DNA of 64,000 nucleotides. Origin: Thauera sp. K11 (GTDB lineage: Bacteria; Pseudomonadota; Gammaproteobacteria; Burkholderiales; Rhodocyclaceae). Shown here piece after piece: positions 55,825 to 64,000 of this stretch. Numbering within the stretch: position 1 is the stretch's first letter; every line of letters begins with the position of its first letter. Made by a program: the position numbers and the translations under genes. Location of the stretch: contig NZ_CP023439.1 in NCBI RefSeq assembly GCF_002354895.1, positions 2,170,001-2,234,000 of the forward strand, written 5' to 3'. The notes below the pieces were generated by a model. That model searched no databases. It worked only from the letters and a program-made list of their open reading frames with translations, and was not told the DNA's origin.

Positions 55825-56311
55825 CTTGCTCCAGGCCACGCCGGGCGGCGGGCTGTCTGCAAACCGCCTGAGCGTCTACCGCAGTGTGACCGTCGGCGGC
55901 GTGTCGTGTCGCGCACCGTACGTCTACGAGCGTGAGCACGTCGCGCCGGACATGACGCTCGACGTTGCGCAGGGCGCCGCTGGCGCGTGGCGGCTGCTGT
56001 GCTATTCGCGGCCATTCACCGGCCATGGCGGCCATGTCAGCGCCGGCGGTGGCACCGGCGACGGTGATGGTGGCCGCATTTTGGTCTCGGTCGCGGCGCC
56101 CGGGCTAACCATCGTCGACGCGACGATGTGGTATTCGCCGGAGATCTCGTCGCGGCTGCTCAATGCCGGCGCCTACAGCTGCGCATTCCATTTCCGGACC
56201 GCCGTCGATGATCCGTTTCAGATCGTCGTCGGGTGGGTGCTGGCGGGCGCCTGGGTACGGTCCGACGGCTCGGGTCGTGTGTTCGGAGTCAGGCTGGAGT
56301 CCGTCCGCTAA
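55808..56311 (+). CDS. Tail-tip-associated protein, function unknown
   Basis: The 167-residue product begins RLSIDLLQATPGGGLSANRLSV, echoing the gene before it. It overlaps that gene by 17 bp. It is the last structural gene before the methylase. Confidence 0.6.
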   Translation: MRLSIDLLQATPGGGLSANRLSVYRSVTVGGVSCRAPYVYEREHVAPDMTLDVAQGAAGAWRLLCYSRPFTGHGGHVSAGGGTGDGDGGRILVSVAAPGLTIVDATMWYSPEISSRLLNAGAYSCAFHFRTAVDDPFQIVVGWVLAGAWVRSDGSGRVFGVRLESVR

Positions 56312-56335
56312 CCGAGAGTGAGAGAGGGGCGGCTG

Positions 56336-56357
56336 GGCCGGTGCTGGAACACCGGCC
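56336..56357 (+). terminator. Hairpin after the tail genes
   Basis: GGCCGGTG, a 6-nt loop, CACCGGCC form an 8-bp perfect stem, 24 bp after the last tail-region stop. There is no T tract, so it is only a probable terminator. Confidence 0.45.
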
Positions 56358-56468
56358 GCGCCACCCGTACAAGCAGACACACCTGCAAGTCGTGGCCGAT
56401 GGCCCCCCTGCCTCGCGAGGCGGAAGGAAGGCTACAGGCTATTTCGTGATATGCAAAGGATTTGTGTA

Positions 56469-57236
56469 ATGAGCAATTCAAAGCCGGTCATCCCGTGGAT
56501 CGGCGGCAAGCGCCGCCTGGCGAAGCACATCCTGCCGGTGTTGCCGGCGCACACCTGCTACGTCGAGCCGTTTGCCGGCGCGGCGGCGATCTATTTCCTC
56601 AAGGAGCCGGCAAAAGCCGAAGTGCTCAACGACGTCAACGGCGACCTTGTCAATCTGTACCGTGTACTCAAGCACCACCTCGACGAGTTCGTGCGTCAGT
56701 TCCGCTGGAGCTTGGTGAGCCGCCAGATGTTCGAGTGGGCGAGGCTGTCGGTGCCCGATACGCTGACAGACATCCAGCGTGCCGCGCGCTTCTTCTACCT
56801 GCAGAAGCTAGGTTTCGGTGGGAGGGTCGGTAGTCGCACGTTCGGCACGGCCACGACTGCCGGCGTTCGGCTTAACCTGCTTCGTATCGAGGAGGAGCTT
56901 TCATCTGCGCATCTGCGCTTGTCGCGGACCACGATCGAGCATCTGCAGTGGCAGGAGTGCGTCGAGCGCTACGATCGACCGCATACGCTGTTCTATTGCG
57001 ACCCGCCGTACTACGGGACGGAGGGCTACGGCGTCGAGTTCGGCCTCGGGCAGTACGACCAGTTGGCCGAGGTGGCCAGGACGACCGCCGGGAAGATGCT
57101 CATCTCGGTGAATGACATACCGAAGATGAGGGCGGCGTTCGCTGGGCTGACAATGGATCGGCTGGAGATCAGCTACACAGTCTCCGGCAGCGGCGGAAGG
57201 AAGAAATCGGGCGAACTGTTGATCCGGAACTGGTGA
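56469..57236 (+). CDS. DNA adenine N6-methylase, D12 class (Dam-like)
   Basis: The 255-residue product has the AdoMet motif (WIGGKRRLAKHILPVLP and VEPFAGAAAIYF) and catalytic DPPYYG. No partner endonuclease is present, so it is an orphan modification enzyme, probably protecting phage DNA or tuning phage genes; GATC specificity is not shown. ATG 56469, with AAAGGA upstream, was chosen over the ATG at 56451. Its place at the right end matches the variable modification slot (mom) of Mu. Confidence 0.88.
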   Translation: MSNSKPVIPWIGGKRRLAKHILPVLPAHTCYVEPFAGAAAIYFLKEPAKAEVLNDVNGDLVNLYRVLKHHLDEFVRQFRWSLVSRQMFEWARLSVPDTLTDIQRAARFFYLQKLGFGGRVGSRTFGTATTAGVRLNLLRIEEELSSAHLRLSRTTIEHLQWQECVERYDRPHTLFYCDPPYYGTEGYGVEFGLGQYDQLAEVARTTAGKMLISVNDIPKMRAAFAGLTMDRLEISYTVSGSGGRKKSGELLIRNW

Positions 57237-57301
57237 TCTGTCGCACGCCAGGCTGCGCAGATTGTTATTTCATTGCATCAGGCGCAATTCGACGCTCTGC
57301 C

Positions 57302-57344
57302 ATTTATCTCAACAACTCGCGTCGAATTATCGCGGCGCGCGTCA
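57302..57344. promoter_or_regulatory. Prophage right end with probable transposase binding sites
   Basis: ATTTATCTCA (57302-57311) is the inverted copy of the left-end TGAGATAAAT, and AATTATCGC (57326-57334, reverse of GCGATAATT) mirrors the left GCGATAAAT. The end is CA at 57343-57344. Confidence 0.6.
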
Positions 57345-57350
57345 GCCAGC
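57345..57350. repeat. Target-site duplication, right copy (GCCAGC)
   Basis: Same six bases as 16047-16052, directly outside the CA end. Confidence 0.8.
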
Positions 57351-60300
57351 GCGATCTGGTTCATCGGCGCGGCGCCGACCGCGTCGCGCGTGGCGCCGGT
57401 GAAGGCGCTGGCCTTGAACACGTCGCTGCCGCGCGTCCAGTTGCTCACGGTCAGCGCCTTGCCGCTGTCGAGCGTGAGCGTGGCCGCCGTGAGGCTGGCG
57501 GTACCGGAGGCCATGTCCAGCGTGGCGCTGTCGGCGATGGTGAAGGTGCCGATGCTGTAGGTATTGGCGCCCAGCGTCAGGTTGCCGCCGGCCAGTTCGA
57601 TGTTCACGCTGGTGTTGCTGAAGCCCGCACCCAGCGTCAGCGTGCCGCCGGTGACCCTGATGGTGCCGCTGCCGGTCACGGCGCCGATGCTGCTGTTGCC
57701 GGTGATCGTCAGCACGCCGCCGGTGCCCAGGTTCAGCGTGCCGCTGCTGGCGAGGCTGGCCAGCGTCTGCGTCTTGCCGTCGAGGTTCAGCGTGGCGCCG
57801 GATGCGACCGTGGTGGCGCTGGCCGAGGGCAGCGCGCCGTCGGCGCCCAGCTTCAGCGTACCGGCGCTCACCGTGGTGGTGCCGGTGTAGGTGTTGGCAC
57901 CGCTGAGCGTCAGCGTGCCGGCGCCGGTCTTGGCGAGGTTGCTGGCGACCGTCGCGCCGCCGCCGCTGCGGTTGTCGCCCAGTTGGGGGGCAATGCCGAG
58001 CGTGCCGCTGGTGACGTCGAAGGTGGTGGTGCCGCCGGCCGCATTGGTGCCGATGAAGATGAAATTGTTCGACCCCGTGCCCACGGTGAACGCCGAGGTG
58101 CCGGTGGACGTCACCGTGCCCTTGAGCGCGAACGCGCCATAGCCGGCGTTGGCACCGCCGTTGGCTGTCAGCGTGCCGCCGCTCAGGGTCAGGTTGTTCA
58201 GGGTATTGAAGGTGTCGTTGCTCGCCACCGTGCCGCCGGCGACGGTGACCGTCGATGCGGGCGCCGCGGTATGCACGCCGAAGGTGTCGCTCCGGTCGAA
58301 GCGCAGCGTGGCGCCGCTGTTGACGGTGATGCTGCCCGCGCCGCTGATGTTGTACAGCGTGCCGCTGATCACCAGCGTGCCCGCGCTCACCGTGGTGGCG
58401 CCCGTGTAGGTGTTGGCGCCGCTCAGCGTCAGCGTCGAGGCGGCCGAGGTGTCCTTGGTCAGCCCGCCGCTGCCCGAGATCACGCCCGACAGCGTCTGGG
58501 CGGCCGAGCTGCTGTACCTGAACAAGCCGCCGCCGCTGCTGATGTTGCCTGCATAGTTGCCGCTACCCAGCGAACCGGCGTTCTGGATGCGGAATTCGCA
58601 GGTGCCGAAGGAAGTGCCGCCCGTGTAGGTGTTGACCGAACGGAGCGCCATGATGACGTTGCCAACCTCCAGGCCGTTCGTGCCTTTGACGGGCACGGCG
58701 ATCGTGTTGTCGAAACCGCAGTTGCCTGAACCGGTCGAGAACACCGTCGGCGATGCCCCCAGCGTCAGGCTGCCCGTGCCGGCGATCGTCAGGTAGTTGG
58801 CGTGGTTGTGCAGCCCGGCGATGGTGACGTCGGCGTCGAGCGTGGCGGTTTCGGTCGAATTCCCGTTGAAGGTGGCGACGCTGCCGTCGGTCCACACGCC
58901 GTTGGGGGTGCCGGTGCCGGTGGTCCAGTTCCTGGTGCTGTAGTCCCAGGTGCCGTTGCCGGTCTCGATGCTGGTCGTGTTGGCGGCCGGGCCGTCCCAG
59001 TAGGTGAAGGGCCCCGCGCTGGCCAGCAGTTCGTTGCCGGCGCTGGCCCAGTAGGTGGCGCTGGCCGCGTTGCTGCCCAGCTTCACCTGGTTCAGCGGTG
59101 CAAGGTTCACCGTGCCCTTCGCCGGATTGCCGGTGATGGCGGTGGCGTAGAAGTGGTCGGTGCCGGCCGTCCAGTTGGTCACCGTCAGCAGCTTGCCGGT
59201 GGCCGGGGTCAGCGTGGCCACCGTCAGGCTGGCGGTGCCGCTGGCCATGTCCAGCGTGGCATCGTTGGTGATGGTGAAGGTGCCGATGCTGTAGGTGTTG
59301 GCGCCCAGCGTCAGGTTGCCGCCGGCCAGCTCGATGTTCACGTCCGTGTTGGTGAAGCCCGCGTCCAGGGTCAGCGTGCCGCCGGTGACCTTGATGGTGC
59401 CGCTGCCGGTGACCGTGCCGATGCTGCTGTCGCCGGTGAGGATCAGCGTGCCGCCCGTGCCCAGGTTCAGCGTGCCGGCGGTGCTGGTGAGGCTGGCCAG
59501 CGTCTGCGTCTTGCCGTTGATATTGAGCATCCCGGACGTGACCGTGGTGGCGCTGGCCGACGCCAGCGCGCCGTTGATGCCCAGCTTGAGGGTGCCCGCG
59601 CTCACCGTGGTGGCGCCGGTGTAGGTGTTGGCCGCGTTCAGCGTCAGGGTGCCGGCGCCGCTCTTGGTCAGCGTGCCCGCGCCGGTGCCGATGACGCCGC
59701 CGGCGACGGTGTCGCCCGCGCTGTCGAAGGTGAGCGCGTAGGCGCCGCCGATGGCGCCCGACAGCGTCAGCGTGCCGGTCCCGGTGCTGACGACCGAGTC
59801 GGCCCCCAGCGTGATGGCGCCGCCCCAGGTGTTGCTGCCGCTCGCGTTCTGCAGCGCGCCGCCGCCGGACGAGCCCACGCCGCTGATCGTCAGCGCCTCG
59901 GCGCCGATGGTGATGCCGCCCGTCAGGCCCAGCGTCGCGCCGCTGCCGACGGTGGTGCCGCCGGCCGCGGTGCCCAGCGCCGAGGCGTGGCCGACCAGCA
60001 GCGCGCCGCCGGTCACGCTCATCGGGCCGGTGAAGGTGTTGGCGCCGGTCAGCGTGAGGACGCCGTTGCCGCCCTTTTCGTACGCGTTGCCGCCGGCCAG
60101 CACGTTGCCCACCGTGGCCGAGACGCCCGGGTAGGGGATCAGGTAGTTGGTGGCCGCCGTGCCGGTGAGCGTGCTGCCCGTGAGGGTGTAGCCGTCGGTC
60201 AGGAAGGTCAGGCCGCCGATGTTCTGCGCCGCGGTCACGTTGACGGTGACGGACGCGGTGGTGGTGCCGAAAACGGCCACCTCCCCGGCCGTCCAGGCAC

Positions 60301-63300
60301 CGTTGGGGCTGCCGGTGCTGGTGGTCCAGTTCGTGCCGGCGCTGCTCCAGGTACCGGCGCCGCCTTCGACGCTGGTGCTGTCGGCGGCCGCGCCGTCCCA
60401 ATAGCTGCGCGGGCCGATGCTCGCCAGCAACTCGTTGGCGGCACTCCAATAGGTGTCGGCGGCCGTGTTGCCGCCCAGCTTCACCTGGTTCAGCGGCGCG
60501 GTATCCACCAAGCTCCTGGCCGGCGATCCGGTCACGGCCGTCGCGTAGAAATGGTCGGTACCTGCCGTCCAGTTGCTCACCGTGAGCAGCTTGCCGGCGG
60601 CCGGCGTGAGCGTGGCCACGGTCAGTTGGGCGGTGCCCGCGTTCATGTCCAGCGTGCTGTCGGCCGACACTTCGAGCGTGCCGATGCCGTGGGTGAGCGC
60701 GCCCAGCGCCAGCGTGCCGCCGGCCAGTTCGATCTTCACGCTGGTGTTGCTGATCGCGCTGGTGAGCGTCAGCGTGCCGCCGGTGACCTTGATGGTGCCG
60801 CTGCCGCTGACGGCGCCGATGCTGCTGTCGCCGCTGATCGTCAGCGTGCCGTTGGTGCCGAGGTCCAGCGTGCCGCTGCTGGCGAGGCCCGCCAGCGTCT
60901 GCGTCTTGCCGTCGAGGTTCAGCGTGGCGCCGCTGGCGACGGTGGCTGACGTGGCCGCCGGCAGCGTGCCGTCGGCGCCCAGCTTCAGCGTGCCGGCGCT
61001 GACGGTGGTGGCGCCGCCGTAGGTGTTGGCGCCCGACAGCGTGAGCGTGCCGGCGCCGAACTTCTCCAGCGCGAAGCCGCCGCTGATGGCGCCGGTGATG
61101 GTGCCGGATTCGTTGGCGGCGTGGAGGGCGATGCGGCTGTCGGCGCTCATGGCGACGTTGCCGCTGAGCGTCGAGCCGGGGCCCTGGAAGCGGATCGCGC
61201 CCAGGTAGCCCTGGGGATCGTTCCAGCCGTTGCCGGCGATGGTGAAACCGTTGGCCACGTCCACGCTGCCCCAGATCAGCGCGGTGGCGCCGGATTCCAC
61301 GGTGACGGCGGCCGAGCCGAGGCGATCGGGGCGTTCCAGCCGCGCGCCGTTCTTGACCACGACCGTGCCGGCGAAGTCCGGGCTCGGGCTCTCCGGGATG
61401 TAGTTGCTCTGCCCCTGGGTCCCCGTGCCCAGGAAACTCAACCGCCCACTGCCCGAGAACACGTTGCTGAACTGCGTCATCTTGAGCGTATCGGAACGGT
61501 AGAACTCAAGCGTGGCGCCACTGGCCACGCTGATGCCGGACGCGGCGGCGATGCTGCCCGTCGTCCCGCCATTGCCCACCCGCAGCGTGCCCGCGCTCAC
61601 CGTGGTGGCGCCGGTGTAGGTGTTGTTGCCGGTCAGGATGGTGGTGCCCGCGCGGAGCTTGGTCAGCGCGAAGCCGCCGGAGATCACGCCGCTGATGGTG
61701 CCGGTGCCGGCAAACGTACCGATGCTCGACGCGGCGGTCAGGGTGACGTTGCCGCTCTGCGTGGCCCCGCCATCCACACGCAAGGCGCCGATGTAGCCCG
61801 CGGCTTCGTTCCAGCCCGTGCCGGCGATGGAGACGGCGCTGGTCATGTCGGCACTGCTGCCGCCCAGGTACAGTTGCCCGCCCGATTCGATGGTGATGGG
61901 CGCCGTGCCCAGGGCACCCGTGTTGCTTCTGGTCAAGCGGGCGCCGCTTTCCACCACCACCGCGCCGCTGAGGCTGTGGGTGGGCGCGCTGAGCGTGTAG
62001 GAACTCTGGTTCTGGGCCGCGTTGCCCTTGAAGCGCAGCGTGCCCGCGCCGGCGAAGGTGTTGCCGATGAGGGCGTTGCCCGTGCTGTCGCTCGAACTGT
62101 AGTAGGCCAGCGTGGCGCCGCTGGCGATGCTGATGGCGCTGCCGCTGGCGAGGCTGCCGGTGGTGGTGTTGTTGCCCACCTGCAGCGTGCCCGCGCTCAC
62201 GGTGGTGGCGCCGGTGTAGGTATTGTTGCCGGTGAGCGTGAGGGTGGCGTCGGCGGTGGACTTGGTCACCGCGCCCGCGCCGCTGATGACGCCGGCGTAG
62301 CCGAGGTCGGTGCTGCGGGTGAAGTCGAGCAGCGTGCCGGCCGCGCTCAGCGCCACGCCGCCGGTGCCGGGCGTGCCGCCGGCGCCGCCGATGATCAGCG
62401 AGCCCGCGCTCACCGTGGTGCCGCCGCTGTAGGTATTGGCGCCGGTGAGCGTGATGCTGCCCGCGCCGGCCTTCTCGAAGGCATTGGCGCCCGCCAGCGT
62501 GCTGCCGATCGTCGCGCCGATGCCGCTGCCGGCACTCAGCACGTTGGTCGGCAGACCGCCCGTGAGCGTGCCGCCCGTCAGGCTGTAGCCGCCGACCTTG
62601 AAGTCCAGCCCGCCGATGGCCTGCGTGCCGGACACTTCCACCGCCCCGCCGGTGACGCCGAAGACGGCCTTGCCGTTGGCCACCCACTTGCCGTTGCCGG
62701 TGCCGTTGCCGGCGGTCCAGTTGGTGTCCGCCGCATTCCAGTTGCCGGCCCCGCCCTGCACGCTGCCGTTGCCGGGCAGCGCCGTGTCCGTGCCGTCCCA
62801 GTGCGCCCCGCCGTCGCCGACGATGTTGTTGGTGAAGGTGCAGGTCACGTCGCGGCCGTTGCCCGCGTCCGCGAAGCGCACCGAGCGCGCCGGCAGGTCG
62901 CCGACGGCTGCGTTGGTGAGGTTGGCGGTCTGCGTCGCGCCGGCCGCCATGCCCGTGCACGACGCCGCGCTCAGCTCGTAGCCAAACACCGCCTGCGTGA
63001 TCGTCGTCTGCCCGTTCGACCCGGCCAGCGTCTGCAGCGCGCCCGCGGCGGCCGTGCCGGCCGAGGTGGTGATGACGTCGTGGTTGGCGACCCCGTTCGT
63101 GCCGCTGTACGCGAAGCCTCCCGTGCCGCCCTGGCTGACCGTGTTCACCGTGACCGTCGTGGTGCAGATCGTCGACGACTGGCCGTCGTACTGCACCAGG
63201 AATGCAGACACCGCCCCCCTGTCGACGACGTGCACCAGGATCTCGTTGAGCCCGGTCTGCCAGTTCCTGTCCAGGATCAGGTAAGCCCCGCTGCCCGGCG

Positions 63301-63913
63301 CGTAGTTTTGGTAGGTGCCGTCGCCGAGATTCTGAAGGTCGAAGTAGTTCGAGTTCGGATTCGGCTGATCCACGCCATTCACGGACACCATGGCGACGCC
63401 GTCGTCCGCGAAGAAGTTCAACTTCATGTAGAACTGCGACGGATCGAGCGCCCCATCCAGGTTGAAGCGGTAGCGGTACCAGTAGTTGCGCCGGCCGTCG
63501 GGACTCGCCGGCGTACCGCCGACGAGGGCAGTGGCGCTATGCGAGATCCAGTCCGCGTTGCCGTAGGGGGACACGGCCCATCCCCCGTTCATCCGGGACA
63601 CCACGTAGCCGTCCTCCCAGCCGCCGGTTGGCGGATCGAAGGAGGCGGACGTCTCCATCTCGCGGCTCACCTCCCAGTAGGTGTCGCGCGTGCCAACGGT
63701 CTTGGGCGGCCCCGCGGGGTTGCCGCTGTAGGCGGTATTGAAGAGGTAGCCGGTGGAATTGCAGCCGATGGTCGGGATGGTCGCCGCCCGCGCAAGTACG
63801 GGCGTCAACAGGCACATCGCCAGCGTGGCCGCCAGCGCCGGCAACCCGGCGGCGAAGGATCGCAGGCGGCGCGAACAGATCGGGGGCTTGTCTGGCGCGC
63901 CTTTGCTATGCAT
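57351..63913 (-). pseudogene. N-terminal part of a secreted PATR-repeat protein split by the prophage
   Basis: ATG 63913 starts a signal peptide (RRLRSFAAGLPALAATLA... cleaved near LARA). Then come a PA14/lectin-like region, a SpaA-like module (VNTVSQGGTGGFAYSGTNG), and many autotransporter passenger repeats (GAGTLTLSGANTYTGATTVS). The frame runs into the prophage and stops 73 bp inside it at 57278, adding an unrelated tail. Joined to 16052-14447 across one GCCAGC it gives about 2722 codons. It may still be made as a truncated protein. The plus-strand ORFs over this region are shadows. Adhesion or biofilm function is inference. Confidence 0.88.
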
Positions 63914-64000
63914 TACGGCAGCGTGCTCGATGCGCGATGGATTGCATGGCGACTGCGGCACCTGACGCGGCGTGCTCGGGGCGTGCCGCAGGCACGCCCC

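Larger units (their letters stand above)
16053..57344. mobile_element. Complete Mu-like transposable prophage, 41.3 kb
   Basis: The element begins TG and ends CA, is flanked by a 6-bp direct repeat, and splits a host gene whose frame is restored when the element and one repeat copy are removed. It encodes a DDE transposase with its ATPase partner, Gam, GemA and a Mor-like activator, plus full head, tail and lysis sets. The early genes run leftward from about 26.2 kb and the late genes rightward, as I recall for BcepMu rather than Mu. The tail is lambda-type. All core genes look intact; two IS elements interrupt two accessory-looking genes. Confidence 0.9.

Noticed and set aside
16047..57311. 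Alternative prophage ends directly at TGAGATAAAT with a 5-bp duplication
   Set aside because: The bases outside would be ACAGA and ACAAC, which do not match, and the host frame would not be restored.
16053..57344. Site-specific integration by a tyrosine or serine integrase
   Set aside because: No integrase gene and no att core were seen. Transposase, TG...CA ends and a short target duplication explain the insertion.
57233..60949. Long plus-strand ORFs (498 and 715 codons) opposite the passenger-repeat gene
   Set aside because: Their compositions are arginine/alanine/glycine-rich mirrors of the minus-strand repeats, without motifs.

Overview
The window is high-GC bacterial chromosome. Its rRNA operon (16S, tRNA-Ile, tRNA-Ala, 23S, 5S, all on the minus strand) reads as betaproteobacterial, most likely Rhodocyclales (Thauera/Azoarcus-like). 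That placement comes from reading the 16S by eye and is inference.

Layout. 1-4845: the N-terminal 1615 residues of a giant repeat protein (minus strand, running off the left edge). 4846-11109: rrn operon with its promoter, boxA sites, processing stems and terminators. 11110-14218: ydfG-like dehydrogenase and an EamA-type exporter (minus), then trmA (plus). 14447-16052 and 57351-63913: the two halves of one host gene for a secreted repeat protein. Between them lies a complete Mu-like prophage, 16053-57344 (41.3 kb), with TG...CA ends and a 6-bp target duplication. Joining the halves across one copy of the duplication restores an uninterrupted frame of about 2722 codons.

The prophage has two arms that meet near 26.2 kb. 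The left arm is one tightly overlapped leftward early operon: Ner-like regulator, small proteins, DUF3102-like protein, DDE transposase, transposition ATPase, Gam, GNAT-like protein, GemA and a Mor-like activator. A 13-bp-arm operator palindrome overlaps its promoter and separates it from the rightward repressor gene. The right arm carries a lipoprotein gene, a lysis cassette (holin, transglycosylase, Rz with an embedded Rz1), Mu gp25/26/27-like proteins, the large terminase, portal, F-like protein, a protease-capsid fusion, connector genes and a lambda-type non-contractile tail (tail tube, G/GT chaperone with a -1 frameshift site, tape measure, M, L, K, I, J). It ends with three short orphan genes and a DNA adenine methylase. 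The phage therefore combines a Mu-type replication module with a siphovirus tail.

Two IS5-family elements (26773-27682 and 30336-31723) sit in the right arm. Each interrupts a small phage gene that can be rebuilt in frame. A 24-bp exact repeat built on a 14-bp palindrome lies just before the lysis genes and just before the head-protease genes, where Mu has its lys and I late promoters. A 9-base homopolymer fuses two early genes that one base fewer would separate with a normal 4-bp stop/start overlap.
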